Shown: positions 25,731 through 34,848 of the stretch, in pieces
Numbering within the stretch: position 1 is the first letter of the stretch
Layout of the letters: each line of letters starts with the position of its first letter
NCBI RefSeq assembly: GCF_010093445.1
Contig: NZ_PDWW01000009.1
Location: forward strand, 50,216-114,215
Direction of reading: 5' to 3'
DNA length: 64,000 nucleotides
Source of the DNA: Pseudoxanthomonas japonensis
Lineage (GTDB): Bacteria; Pseudomonadota; Gammaproteobacteria; Xanthomonadales; Xanthomonadaceae
Position numbers and translations under genes: made by a program
The notes under the pieces: model-generated
Seen by the model: only the letters and a program-made list of their open reading frames with translations
Database searches by the model: none
Told to the model about the DNA's origin: nothing

Positions 25731-26632
25731 GCCGCCGCCACATCGCGGCGGCGCGCGCGCCACAGTCCATCGCTGGCGAAAATCAGCAAGCCGATCCAGA
25801 TGGCGGCGAAGCCGATCGCGCGCTCGATGCCGAACGCTTCCTTGAAGACCAGCACGCCGATCAGCAGCTGGATGCTGGGCGCGATGTATTGCAGCAGGCC
25901 GACCACCGACAACGGAATGCGGCGCACGCCGTGGGCGAAACCGATCAGCGGCACCGCCGTCACCACGCCACCGAAGATCAGCAGCAGGTCGTTCTTCCAG
26001 CCGTAGCCGCTGACGAAGCCACCGCCATGGCCGAACTCGCCCCAGATCACGTAGGCCAGCGCAGGCAAGACCAGATACAGGCTCTCGACACCCAGACCGG
26101 CCACCGGATCCACCGCGACCAGCTTGCGCACCAGTCCGTACAGGCCGAACGAGAACGCCAGCCCCAGCGCGATCCACGGCGGCGAACCCGCCTGCAACGT
26201 CAGCCACGCCACGCCCACCAGGGCAAAGCCCACGGCGATCCATTGCGCGGTCGACAACCGTTCGCGCAGCACCAGCACACCGAGCACCACATTGATCAGC
26301 GGATTGATGAAGTAGCCGAGGCTGGTTTCCACCACATGCCCCGCGTTTACCGCCCAGATGTACAAGCCCCAGTTGAACGCGATCAGCAGGCTGCTGACGC
26401 CGAGCAGCGGCACCGCGCGTGGCTGGGCGCGCACCTGCCGCCACCACGTGCGTCCGTTCTTCAACAGCAGCCAGCCGATGACAAGGACCGCACTCCAGAC
26501 GATGCGGTGCGCGATGATCTGGAACGACGGCACGGCCTTCAGCAGGTGCCAGTACAGCGGCACCACGCCCCAGATCAGGAACGTGCCGGCGGTGATCGCC
26601 AGCCCCTTGCGATCGATGGGCGATACGCTCAT
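25727..26632 (-). CDS. rarD: RarD-type EamA family transporter
   Basis: 301 residues with ten hydrophobic helices. N-terminal GLAITAGTFLIWGVVPLYWHLLK and HRIVWSAVLV are characteristic of RarD (chloramphenicol-sensitivity protein) among drug/metabolite transporters. The transported compound is unknown. The start overlaps the stop of the preceding EamA gene by 4 bp, so the two are co-translated. Its stop is supplied by a REP head. Confidence 0.9.
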   Translation of the reverse strand: MSVSPIDRKGLAITAGTFLIWGVVPLYWHLLKAVPSFQIIAHRIVWSAVLVIGWLLLKNGRTWWRQVRAQPRAVPLLGVSSLLIAFNWGLYIWAVNAGHVVETSLGYFINPLINVVLGVLVLRERLSTAQWIAVGFALVGVAWLTLQAGSPPWIALGLAFSFGLYGLVRKLVAVDPVAGLGVESLYLVLPALAYVIWGEFGHGGGFVSGYGWKNDLLLIFGGVVTAVPLIGFAHGVRRIPLSVVGLLQYIAPSIQLLIGVLVFKEAFGIERAIGFAAIWIGLLIFASDGLWRARRRDVAAA

Positions 26633-27534
26633 TTCGACTGCCGTGCGCGTGCCAGCGTGATGACCACCACGCCAGCGAGGATCACCGCCATCGCGCCGAG
26701 ATCATGCGGCGTGAAGGTTTCACCCGCGATGAAGGCGCCCAGCGCCACCGCGATGACCGGATTGACGTAGGCGTAGCTGCCGACCAGCACCGGGCGCGCA
26801 TGGTGCAGCAGCCACACGTAGGCGGTGAACGCGATGATCGACCCGAATACCGCCAGGTACGCGACCGCCAGCCCACCGGTGAGCGTCCAGCCGGCGGCAT
26901 CGAAACGCTCGCCATGCAGCAGGCCGGCAACGACCAGCATCACGCCGGCCGCCAGCATCTGCGCCGCCGCGGTCATGAACGGCGATGGCAGGTCGCGACC
27001 ACGCGACCACACCGAGCCGTAGGCCCACGCGATCGGCGCGATCAGCAGCAACACCAGGCCCACCGGCGAGCCGGTCAGCGAGCTGCCGGCGTTGAGCCAG
27101 ACCACACCGGCGAAACCGACGACGATGCCGAGCCATTCGCCGCGCGTCGGATGCTGTCCGCGCATCGCGCCGAACAGGCCCATCCACAACGGCATCGACG
27201 CCACCGCCACCGCGGCCAGGCCGGACGACACCGTCTGTTCGGCCAGCACGACCATGCCGTTGCCCATCAGCAACAGCAGCGCTCCCATCACCAGCACGTT
27301 CTTCCACTGCGCGCGTGTGGGCGGCGCGACGCCCCGCCACAGCAGGAACAGGAACATCACGCCTCCGGCGACCACGAAGCGGCTGCCCGACACCATCAGC
27401 AGCGGCGGAAAGCCGCCTTCCAGGGCGAAGCGGATGCCAAGGTACGTCGAGCCCCAGACCACGTAGACGATGGCCAGGGCGGCAGCGACGGCAAGGCCGC
27501 CACGCGCGGGCGCGGCGGAAACGGAGGACGTCAT
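26629..27534 (-). CDS. yedA: YedA-type EamA drug/metabolite exporter
   Basis: 301 residues, two five-helix EamA repeats. The opening VYVVWGSTYLGIRFALEGGFPPLLM and VLAEQTVSSGLAAVAVASMPLWMGLFG are typical of YedA. Its substrate is unknown; relatives export amino acids or purine derivatives. I start at 27534 because GGAGG-like sequence is absent but the helix-1 motif follows closely; the frame is open 37 codons further upstream with non-membrane composition. A TAGAAT (27572-27567) about 38 bp upstream could be a -10 box. Confidence 0.88.
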   Translation of the reverse strand: MTSSVSAAPARGGLAVAAALAIVYVVWGSTYLGIRFALEGGFPPLLMVSGSRFVVAGGVMFLFLLWRGVAPPTRAQWKNVLVMGALLLLMGNGMVVLAEQTVSSGLAAVAVASMPLWMGLFGAMRGQHPTRGEWLGIVVGFAGVVWLNAGSSLTGSPVGLVLLLIAPIAWAYGSVWSRGRDLPSPFMTAAAQMLAAGVMLVVAGLLHGERFDAAGWTLTGGLAVAYLAVFGSIIAFTAYVWLLHHARPVLVGSYAYVNPVIAVALGAFIAGETFTPHDLGAMAVILAGVVVITLARARQSK

Positions 27535-27670
27535 GGGGGGAACCGGAGGGAATGCGGTGTGGTGCAATTCTAGGCCAGTCGCGTACCCGCGGCGTGGCCG
27601 CAATGCCCTCGGTTGCTTGAAACCTTTCCGGGCAGGCTTGAACACCGCTCAAGCCACATCCCTGGAAACT

Positions 27671-27749
27671 GCAGGAGCGCCCCATGGGCGCGATGCTTGT
27701 GCGTCGACAAGCTCATAGAAAAAGCATCGCGCCCAGGGGGCGCTCCTAC
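27671..27749. repeat. REP-like doublet after the ada-like gene
   Basis: GCAGGAGCGCCCCATGGGCG (27671) and its inverted mate ending GGGCGCTCCTAC (27749) are complementary over about 25 bp around a 24-bp core. The right copy carries GTAG on the minus strand and ends 13 bp beyond the ada-like stop. Confidence 0.75.
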
Positions 27750-27762
27750 CGGATGTGGTCGG

Positions 27763-28617
27763 TCAGCCGCGCTCGCGCGCCAGCAACTGCTGCTTCCGCG
27801 GCAATCCCCAGCGGTAGCCACCGAGCGAACCGTCGCCACGGATCACGCGATGGCAGGGCACGACCACGGCGATGCGGTTGTGCGCGCAGGCGCTGGCCAC
27901 CGCCCGTGCCGCGCGTGGCGCGCCCAGCGACTGCGCCAGGCCCGCATAGCTGACCGTCTCGCCCGCCGGAATCTTCATCAGCGCATCCCAGACGCGCTGC
28001 TGGAAACCGGTGCCGAGCAGGTCCACAGGCACCTCGGCATCGCCGCCCGCCAGACGCTCGGCCACCGCACGCAGGCGCGGCGCGAGGAAGTCGTCGCGTC
28101 CGGCCTCGACGCGCTCGAGCTGCGCCAGCGGAAATTCCTCACGCAGCTTCTGCTCCAGCACGGAATCGTCGCCGCCCAGTTCCACCGCGCAGATCCCGCG
28201 CTCGGTGGCGGCCACCAGCGTGCGGCCGAGCACGGTGTCCACCAGCGTCCAGCGGATCGCCACGCCGCGCCCGCCGGCGCGATACGTCGCGGGCGTCATG
28301 CCGAGCTTCGACGCGCCCTGCTCGTACAGGCGCGACGGCGAGCCGTAGCCGGCGTCGTACAGCGCGGTGGTGACGTCGCGCCCTTCGCGCAGCGCACTCT
28401 TCAGCGTCCCCAGCTTCTTGCGGGCCAGGTACTCGGCAGGACTCAGGCCGAAACGCGCACGGAAGCGCCGCTGCAGATGCGACGCACTGAGGCCGGTGCG
28501 AGCGGCCAGGTCCGACAGCGAGGGCTCACCTTCGTCGAGCAGGCGGCGCGCCAGCTCCAGCGGATCGGTGGAGATGGCGGAAGACGTGGGTAACGATCGG
28601 CGCGGCATGGTGTCCAT
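27763..28617 (-). CDS. AraC-domain / O6-alkylguanine-DNA alkyltransferase fusion (Ada-like, lacks Zn domain)
   Basis: 284 residues. N-terminal AraC helix-turn-helix (PSLSDLAARTGLSASHLQRRFRARFGLSPAEYLARKKL, about 33-70), then the methyltransferase fold and the active site VVPCHRVIRGDGSLGGYRWG near the C-terminus (acceptor Cys in PCHRV). Full Ada has an N-terminal phosphotriester-accepting zinc domain, which is absent, so the phosphotriester-triggered activation seen in E. coli cannot operate the same way. It directly repairs O6-methylguanine and may regulate transcription. Flanked by REP doublets on both sides. Confidence 0.9.
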   Translation of the reverse strand: MDTMPRRSLPTSSAISTDPLELARRLLDEGEPSLSDLAARTGLSASHLQRRFRARFGLSPAEYLARKKLGTLKSALREGRDVTTALYDAGYGSPSRLYEQGASKLGMTPATYRAGGRGVAIRWTLVDTVLGRTLVAATERGICAVELGGDDSVLEQKLREEFPLAQLERVEAGRDDFLAPRLRAVAERLAGGDAEVPVDLLGTGFQQRVWDALMKIPAGETVSYAGLAQSLGAPRAARAVASACAHNRIAVVVPCHRVIRGDGSLGGYRWGLPRKQQLLARERG

Positions 28618-28675
28618 GCGCCCAGACTAGGGCGCGCGCATCGGGCAGGCTATCCGGATCTTGCGCTTGGATTCT

Positions 28676-28757
28676 GCAGGAGGGGCTTCAGCCCCGACCG
28701 CACTTCAAGACCACGCGACGCTGGTCGAAGAGCATCGGGGCTAAAGCCCCTCCTACA
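28676..28757. repeat. REP-like doublet between prc and ada-like genes
   Basis: GCAGGAGGGGCTTCAGCCCC (28676) and the inverted GGGGCTAAAGCCCCTCCTAC (28737-28756) form two palindromes facing each other. The right one ends 7 bp from the prc stop codon. Confidence 0.78.
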
Positions 28758-28763
28758 GAGGAT

Positions 28764-30944
28764 TTACTGCGCCCAGCGACCCGGACCCGGCGAATCGGGC
28801 AGGACCTGCGCCGACAGCTTGCGATCCTGGCCCAGGATGTCGATGGCGTCGGACAGGATGGCGGCGGACTCTCGCAGCAGCGGATCGGGACGCTTGTCCG
28901 CCAGCTTCTCGCGCTGCGCATCCTTCACGATGTCGCGCTCGGACGCACCCAGGCCGTCATCGGCCAGGTCTTCGGCCAGCGGGTCCAGCGCCAACCCCAG
29001 CGTCTTGCGCTCGGCCTGCCGCTCCTTGCGCTGCGTGTCCTGGCGATCGCGCTCGGCGCGACGCTCGGCCTCGTTGAGCGAAACGTACTTCTTGGCCGCT
29101 TCGGCACGGAACTGCGCCACGTCCTCGGACCACCACTGGAACTCCTTGTCCTTCGCCGAGCGCGCCGCATGCAGCGCCTCCAGCTTCGGCAGCAGCGGCG
29201 CGAAATTGCCGTACTGCGTATGCGGCACGGCGGCGATCCGCGTCCACGGCAAGGCGTTGTCGTAGGTGCTCTCGCCATACTCGGTGGCGTCGACGCTGAC
29301 CGGGAACGCGATGTCCGGCACCACGCCCTTGTGCTGTGTGCTGCCACCGGCCACGCGGAAGAACTGCGCGATGGTCAGCTTGACCGAGCCGAAGCGCGGC
29401 GCTTCGTTCGCCGGCCAGCGGTCCAGGTCGACCATGTTCTGGACGGTGCCCTTGCCGAAGCTGGTCTCGCCGATCACCAGGCCACGACCGTAGTCCTGGA
29501 TGGCGCCGGCGAAGATCTCCGACGCCGATGCCGACGCGCGGTTGATCAGTACCGCCAGCGGACCGTCCCACGCCACGCCAGGCTTGCGGTCGCTGTTGAC
29601 GGTCACCCGGCCACCGGATTCGCGCACCTGCACCACCGGCCCCTTGTCGATGAACAGGCCGGTGAGTTCCACCGCCTCGTCCAGCGAACCGCCGCCGTTG
29701 TTGCGCAGGTCCATCACCACGCCGTCCACGCCCTGCGACTTGAACTGGGCGAGCAGCTTGGCGATGTCGCGGGTCGCGGAATTGAAGTCGTTCGGATTGC
29801 GGCGACGGCCCTCGAAGTCCTGGTAGAACGCGGGCAGCTTGATCACGCCGATGCGCCGCGCCGGCTCGTCGCCGGTGGCCGGCAGCGTGATGGTCTCGGC
29901 CTTCGCCGCCTGCTCTTCCAGCTTGACCTTCTGGCGGGTGATGGTGACCTGCGCGTGCTTGCCGTCGATACCGGCTTCGACCGGGATGTATTCGATGCGG
30001 ACCTGCGTGTCCTTCTTGCCGCGGATCTGCGCCACCACGTCGTCGATGCGCCAGCCGATCACGTCGGTCATCGGGCCGGACTTGCCTTGACCGACGGCGA
30101 CGATGCGGTCGCCGATCTTCAGCTTGCCGCTGAGGTCGGCCGGGCCGCCCGGCACGATCTCGCGGATCGCCACCAGATCGTCCTGCCGCTGCAGCACGGC
30201 GCCGATGCCTTCCAGCGACAGCGACATCGACTGGTTGAAGTTCTCGGCGGTACGCGGCGTGAAGTAATCCGTGTGCGGATCGATCGCGCTGGTGTAGGCG
30301 TTGAGGAAGGTCTGGAAGACATCCTCGGTCTTCAGCTCGTTGATGCTCCGCTGCAGGTTGGCGTACCGCTTGTCCAGCGTCTTGCGGATGTCGTCGGGCT
30401 TCTTGCCCGCCAGCTTCAGTCGCAGCCAGTCGTTCATCACGGACTTCCGCCAGATCGCGTCCAGCGCCTTGCCGTCCTCTGCCCACGGCGCGTCCTTGCG
30501 GTCGTACTCCCAACGCTCGTCACCGGCGAAGTCGAAGTCCTGCTTCAACAGCGCGCGCGCGAACGCCACGCGCTGGCCGACGCGCTGCTTGTAGACAGCG
30601 AAGATCTCGTACGCTGGGGCGAGGTCGCCCGAGCGGATGGCGTCGTCCATCCTGGTCTTGTACGGCGCGAAGCGCGCCACATCCGCCGCGGTGAAGAACT
30701 GCTTGCCGCCGTCGAGCGCTTCGAAGTACCGCTTGAACACGTCCTGCGACAGCGTGTCGTCCAGCGGGCGCGGCCGGTACGCGTAGCGGCTGTCAGACAG
30801 CAGGCCGTACACGAGCTTGGACGTGTTGGCCTGGTCGGCGGTGGGGGCCACCGTGATGGCATCGCCGTCGCCGCGCGCGAGCAGCGCCAGCGGGGTCGAC
30901 AGGGCCAGGACAAGCAGCAGCAGGGGGGCTTTCTTCAGTGTCAT
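28764..30944 (-). CDS. prc: Tail-specific C-terminal processing protease (S41)
   Basis: 726 residues with a signal peptide (KKAPLLLLVLALSTPLALLA). An N-terminal helical domain is followed by a PDZ at about 240-330 (GIGAVLQRQDDLVAIREIVPGGPA). The S41 catalytic core has MDLRNNGGGSLDEAVELTG, the nucleophile Ser in RASASASEIFAGAI, and the general-base Lys in ETSFGKGTVQ. A C-terminal DUF3340-like region completes the E. coli Prc layout. It trims periplasmic protein C-termini and peptidoglycan hydrolases. Upstream is lipA, 181 bp away; this gap contains a small CTGCC/GGCAG hairpin and no gene. Confidence 0.95.
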   Translation of the reverse strand: MTLKKAPLLLLVLALSTPLALLARGDGDAITVAPTADQANTSKLVYGLLSDSRYAYRPRPLDDTLSQDVFKRYFEALDGGKQFFTAADVARFAPYKTRMDDAIRSGDLAPAYEIFAVYKQRVGQRVAFARALLKQDFDFAGDERWEYDRKDAPWAEDGKALDAIWRKSVMNDWLRLKLAGKKPDDIRKTLDKRYANLQRSINELKTEDVFQTFLNAYTSAIDPHTDYFTPRTAENFNQSMSLSLEGIGAVLQRQDDLVAIREIVPGGPADLSGKLKIGDRIVAVGQGKSGPMTDVIGWRIDDVVAQIRGKKDTQVRIEYIPVEAGIDGKHAQVTITRQKVKLEEQAAKAETITLPATGDEPARRIGVIKLPAFYQDFEGRRRNPNDFNSATRDIAKLLAQFKSQGVDGVVMDLRNNGGGSLDEAVELTGLFIDKGPVVQVRESGGRVTVNSDRKPGVAWDGPLAVLINRASASASEIFAGAIQDYGRGLVIGETSFGKGTVQNMVDLDRWPANEAPRFGSVKLTIAQFFRVAGGSTQHKGVVPDIAFPVSVDATEYGESTYDNALPWTRIAAVPHTQYGNFAPLLPKLEALHAARSAKDKEFQWWSEDVAQFRAEAAKKYVSLNEAERRAERDRQDTQRKERQAERKTLGLALDPLAEDLADDGLGASERDIVKDAQREKLADKRPDPLLRESAAILSDAIDILGQDRKLSAQVLPDSPGPGRWAQ

Positions 30945-31125
30945 TGCGTACTCGTGGCCCGGAGGCCCGTCAGGCTGGAACGGATTGCGGATTCGACAGA
31001 GGGACAGTGCACAAAGTTGCGTGCGTTGTCATCTGCCTGTCGGCAGCCTAAGCGCCACGATGTAGGGAAAGGTGAACCGCGGCCGTGCCACGGCCAGACA
31101 CCGGGCACGCGCCGGAGAATCCGGT

Positions 31126-32142
31126 TCAGCCCGCCTGGCGGGCGGTGAAGGCGGCCTGCGCGGCCTGCTGGTCGGCGTGGTACGACGAGCGCACCAGCGG
31201 ACCGGAGGCGACATGGCTGAAGCCCAGCGCCATGCCGTAGTCCTCCAGCGCCTTGAACTCGTCCGGCGTCCAGTAGCGCAGCACCGGGTGGTGGTGCGGC
31301 GTGGGCTGCAGGTACTGGCCGATGGTGACCATGTCGACGTCGTGCGCGCGCAGGTCGCGCAGCGTGCCCTGCACCTGCTCCATGGTCTCGCCCAGTCCCA
31401 GCATGATCCCGGACTTGGTCGGCAGGTGCGGATGCTGCTGCTTGAAGCGCTGCAGCAGCGTCAGCGACCACTGGTAGTCGGCACCCGGGCGGACATTCGT
31501 GTACAGCTCCGGCACGGTCTCGATGTTGTGGTTGAACACGTCCGGCGGATTCACCGCCAGGATCTCCAGCGCGCGGTCCATGCGGCCCTTGCCGCGGAAA
31601 TCAGGGGTCAGAATCTCGATGCGCGTGGCCGGCGAATGCTCGCGGATGGCGCTGATGCAATCCACGAAATGCTGGGCACCGCCATCGCGCAGGTCGTCGC
31701 GGTCCACGCTGGTCACCACGACGTACTTCAGGCCCATGTCGGCCACGGTGTTCGCCAGGCTCAGCGGCTCGGACGGATCCGGCGGCTTCGGCCGGCCGTG
31801 GGCGACGTCGCAGAACGAGCAGCGACGTGTGCAGACTTCGCCCAGGATCATGAAAGTGGCCGTGCCATGACCGAAGCACTCATGGATGTTCGGGCAGCTG
31901 GCCTCTTCGCACACGGTCACCAGGCGGTTCTCGCGCAGCTTGGCCTTCAGTTTGGCGACCGAGCCGTCGGACGGAATGCGCACGCGGATCCACGAGGGCT
32001 TGCGCAGCACCGGCGCGTCGGCGAACTGGACGGGCGAGCGCGCGATCTTGTCGCCACCGAGCTGCTTGGCGCCCGTTTCCAGCGGTGCGGGAACGGAACT
32101 GACGACCTGGAGGGGAATCACGCGTGCGGGGGTATCGGCCAT
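31126..32142 (-). CDS. lipA: Lipoyl synthase (radical SAM)
   Basis: 338 residues. Auxiliary cluster cysteines lie in [13 protein letters not shown], the radical-SAM cluster motif is [15 protein letters not shown], and the C-terminal RSSYHAD supplies the auxiliary-cluster Ser. Inserts two sulfurs into octanoyl groups on lipoyl domains of 2-oxoacid dehydrogenases. lipB is not adjacent here, unlike many proteobacteria. The start codon lies at the end of a 490-bp gap that holds a predicted minus-strand terminator and small RNA. Confidence 0.97.
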   Translation of the reverse strand: MADTPARVIPLQVVSSVPAPLETGAKQLGGDKIARSPVQFADAPVLRKPSWIRVRIPSDGSVAKLKAKLRENRLVTVCEEASCPNIHECFGHGTATFMILGEVCTRRCSFCDVAHGRPKPPDPSEPLSLANTVADMGLKYVVVTSVDRDDLRDGGAQHFVDCISAIREHSPATRIEILTPDFRGKGRMDRALEILAVNPPDVFNHNIETVPELYTNVRPGADYQWSLTLLQRFKQQHPHLPTKSGIMLGLGETMEQVQGTLRDLRAHDVDMVTIGQYLQPTPHHHPVLRYWTPDEFKALEDYGMALGFSHVASGPLVRSSYHADQQAAQAAFTARQAG

Positions 32143-32327
32143 GAGGTAATTCTAGCCGCTTTCACCGGCAGGCCTCCGCTCGGCACGAACCCCACAGGCG
32201 CGAGAGATGGGACTGGGGCGAAGCCCCCTGAGTCAGGGGGCGCGGCAACGGCGCGGGGTGTGGCGGCGCAGCTCGGGGCCCGAGGTTTGCGCAGCGGACC
32301 TTGGGTTTTTGTTCCTGCGGCGCAGGA

Positions 32328-32363
32328 ATAAAAAAGCCCGCAACAGCTAGGCTATTGCGGGCT
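32328..32363 (-). terminator. Intrinsic terminator, minus strand
   Basis: Stem AGCCCGCAA/TTGCGGGCT (32335-32343 with 32355-32363), 11-base loop, followed on the minus strand by TTTTTTATT. No T-run follows on the plus strand. Confidence 0.85.
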
Positions 32364-32473
32364 TGCTCCCTCCCCCACGTCGGGATGCGGGGCCATCGTG
32401 AAGGGTGGGTTACAGGTGTTGCACGCTGCACTGCAAAAACAGAACCGGACGGTTCACTCGCCACTGTTGTGAT
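32328..32473 (-). ncRNA. Candidate small RNA of about 146 nt
   Basis: On the minus strand TTGGCG (32508-32503), a 17-bp spacer and CATATT (32485-32480) form a plausible sigma-70 promoter with a start near 32473. The transcript would contain a perfect GAACCG-tc-CGGTTC hairpin, a CCCC...GGGG stem and a terminator. No good reading frame with a ribosome site is seen inside. Alternatively the terminator simply ends the AsmA-like transcript 270 bp upstream. The RNA family is not recognised. Confidence 0.4.
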
Positions 32474-32633
32474 GTCACGAATATGAATGCGAGCAAAACC
32501 CGCGCCAATGCTGCGTGTTACCGATATCAGACCAATTTCCGTGCCACTCGTCAGAATTGCCATTACGTTCTTCACCCTGTTTACCTGAACAGGGGTGGCG
32601 CACCGTTCCGGCGCAAATGCGTTCGCCAGCCGT

Positions 32634-34811
32634 CTACTTGAGGTAGTGGGGACGCCCGTCGTACCAGGCCTTGGCGCGGACAAGATGAAGCTTGCGCTGG
32701 TCCCCCTGCACTTCCATACCGACGCTCAGCGCGCGCCAGCGGGCGTAAAGATCGCCCTGCCGCTGACCGCCCTGCAGGCGCAGCCGCGCCAGCATGTCGT
32801 AGCGGTCGTTGCGCGCATGCATCCGGTCGAGGATCAGGACGTCGTCGCGCCATTCCACGCGGCCCTGCACCTGTGCCTGGCCATCGTCGACAAGCCGGTA
32901 CACCCAGGCCGGACACTCCTTCTGCCGGGAGAACAGCGCCAGCAGGAAGCCCACATCCTTCATGGTCACGTCCGCACCACCGCCGGCGCTGATCGGCCGG
33001 TCCGCGTCCAGCCGCGCGCGGTCCAGCGTCACCCGCGCCCACCAGCCCCGGCGCGATTCGCCTCCGGGCTCGGTGAAGCCGACGTTGCGCACCTGCACCG
33101 TGCTGCCGTCGGCGACGAACAACCGCCGCTTCAGGTCGGCGCGGCGCAGCTTCAGGTCGAGGTCGATGTCGCCCCGCAACTGCACCCCCGCCATCTGCAT
33201 GCGGGTGCCACGCCCGGCGATGCGTACGGTCCCGCGCCCCACTTCGCCTGCGGCGTCCAGCGACAGGTCGCCGCTGAGCACGCCCGCGCCGGCGTCGAAG
33301 CGCATCTGCCGACGCGGCAGGAATGCGTTGTACACGCGCAGGTCCGGCACGCGCGCATCCTTGAACACCACCCTCGCCTGCAACGCATCGCGCAGCTGGG
33401 CCAGCGGACCCTCGGCGTTGATCGACAGCGCCAGGTGCCGTCCCTGCACGTAGGGGGTGCCGGGCGTTTTCAGTGACGCCACGTCGAACCGATCCATCGT
33501 CGCCTGCAGCCGTGGCACCAGCGCCCCGTCCTTGCCCGCATCCAGCCGGATGTCGGCCCGGGCGAGACCGCGGATGCGGTTACCCATCACCTCGGCCACC
33601 GCGTCGACCTCGGGCACCGCGATGCGGCTGCCGGCCGCCAGTTGGCCCTCCGCCACCTGCACGTCGGCGCTGACCGAACCGGCACCATCGAGTTTCAGCC
33701 ACGGCGCCTGCGGGAACAGGTCCGACAGCCAGCGCAGCGAATCGAAGTGCCAGACGCCGACCACATTGCCGGACGCGCGCGGCAGCAGGCTGGCGACGTC
33801 GCGCAGCGGCACCTGCCGGCCACGCAGGCGCAGGTCGGCGTCGACCGCCAGCCTGCCGTCGGCCTGTGGCGGTACGGTCGCTTTCAGCACGATGTCCTCG
33901 TCCACCGCCACGTCGATGCCCAGGATGTCGTTGCGCGCCGCGCCGGCGATGTCGTTGCCGCCGACGGCCATCGTCCATTGCGCGCGACCGCCCGGCTTGA
34001 GCAGCCCGCGTTCGAAACCCAGGTCGATATCGGCGCGCCCTTCCCCGGGCACCAGCGTCACCACCACGCCACCACGCGGACCGACGGCAACGTTCAAGCC
34101 AGCGGTCCGTCCACCCATCTTCACGTCGACGCGGGTCTTGAGCAGCTTGTCGATGCCGGCCGCCTCTTCGCGCCGATGCCGGTCGATGGCGAACCGCGCC
34201 TCCAGCGTCGCTTCGCGCAGCACTTCCTTGCCATCCCGGGCCAGCCGCGCGCCGGTGAACTCCACGACCGAGGGCATCAGTTCCATCGGCCCGCCGCGCA
34301 GTTGCTTGTAGAAACCCACCTCGCCGCGTCCCGTGCCAAGCAGTTCGAACCCGCCGAAGTAGCCCCGCCGGATCGAGTCGCTGGCGATACGGTCGAACTG
34401 CAGTTCCCAGCCGCCGTCGCGGGGCGGCGGTGGCGCCAGTTCCCTGGCAACGCGATGGACCCCACCGCGCACCTCGTACGCACGTAACTCGGGGACATGC
34501 AGGCGCCGCGACAGCAAGGGCAACAGTGCAATGCGTCCTTCAACACGGTCCGCCTTCGCCTCCCAGCCGATGCGCCGTGACTGGCCCTGCAGCGTCACGC
34601 CACGCAGGCTGACCCGACCCGGCCACCACGTCCGTCCAGACGCCCACTGCATCTGGAAGCGGTCGGGCTTGCGGTTCACCGCCTGCTCGCCCAGCGACGT
34701 GTTGAGAAACACGTTGCCCGCGACCAGATAGAGCACATAAGTAGCGAGCAGGGCGACCAGCGTTCCCGCGAGCCAGCGCAGGGATCTGTTGCGAAAGAAG
34801 ATCCGTTCCAT
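32634..34811 (-). CDS. AsmA/TamB-like envelope protein with N-terminal anchor
   Basis: 725 residues. A basic start (MERIFFRNRSLRW) and one membrane helix (about 13-33) precede a long periplasmic region made almost entirely of predicted beta strands with repeated GxxVxLRGxxL-like turns. This is the appearance of AsmA-clan proteins (YhdP, YdbH, TamB) that bridge the envelope and move phospholipids. I do not recognise which member this is, so the function is inferred from architecture only. The frame is open a further 165 codons upstream, but that region is the antisense of the carotenoid oxygenase gene; the ATG at 34811 gives the membrane anchor. Confidence 0.7.
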   Translation of the reverse strand: MERIFFRNRSLRWLAGTLVALLATYVLYLVAGNVFLNTSLGEQAVNRKPDRFQMQWASGRTWWPGRVSLRGVTLQGQSRRIGWEAKADRVEGRIALLPLLSRRLHVPELRAYEVRGGVHRVARELAPPPPRDGGWELQFDRIASDSIRRGYFGGFELLGTGRGEVGFYKQLRGGPMELMPSVVEFTGARLARDGKEVLREATLEARFAIDRHRREEAAGIDKLLKTRVDVKMGGRTAGLNVAVGPRGGVVVTLVPGEGRADIDLGFERGLLKPGGRAQWTMAVGGNDIAGAARNDILGIDVAVDEDIVLKATVPPQADGRLAVDADLRLRGRQVPLRDVASLLPRASGNVVGVWHFDSLRWLSDLFPQAPWLKLDGAGSVSADVQVAEGQLAAGSRIAVPEVDAVAEVMGNRIRGLARADIRLDAGKDGALVPRLQATMDRFDVASLKTPGTPYVQGRHLALSINAEGPLAQLRDALQARVVFKDARVPDLRVYNAFLPRRQMRFDAGAGVLSGDLSLDAAGEVGRGTVRIAGRGTRMQMAGVQLRGDIDLDLKLRRADLKRRLFVADGSTVQVRNVGFTEPGGESRRGWWARVTLDRARLDADRPISAGGGADVTMKDVGFLLALFSRQKECPAWVYRLVDDGQAQVQGRVEWRDDVLILDRMHARNDRYDMLARLRLQGGQRQGDLYARWRALSVGMEVQGDQRKLHLVRAKAWYDGRPHYLK

Positions 34812-34848
34812 CCGCACAGGATGCCGCATCCGGTGCCGACGGAGGGCA

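Larger units (their letters stand above)
32143..32633. other. 490-bp intergenic stretch upstream of lipA
   Basis: No protein gene is supported. The part next to lipA (32160-32330) is GC-rich with a small palindrome TTCCTGCGGCGCAGGAA (32311-32327). The part from 32400 to 32600 is noticeably more AT-rich than the surroundings. A minus-strand promoter-like pair and a strong minus-strand terminator suggest a small RNA, listed separately. Confidence 0.7.

Noticed and set aside
32162..32683. 173-codon minus-strand frame upstream of lipA
   Set aside because: It runs through a strong terminator hairpin, has no family motif, and its start lies in the end of the AsmA-like gene.
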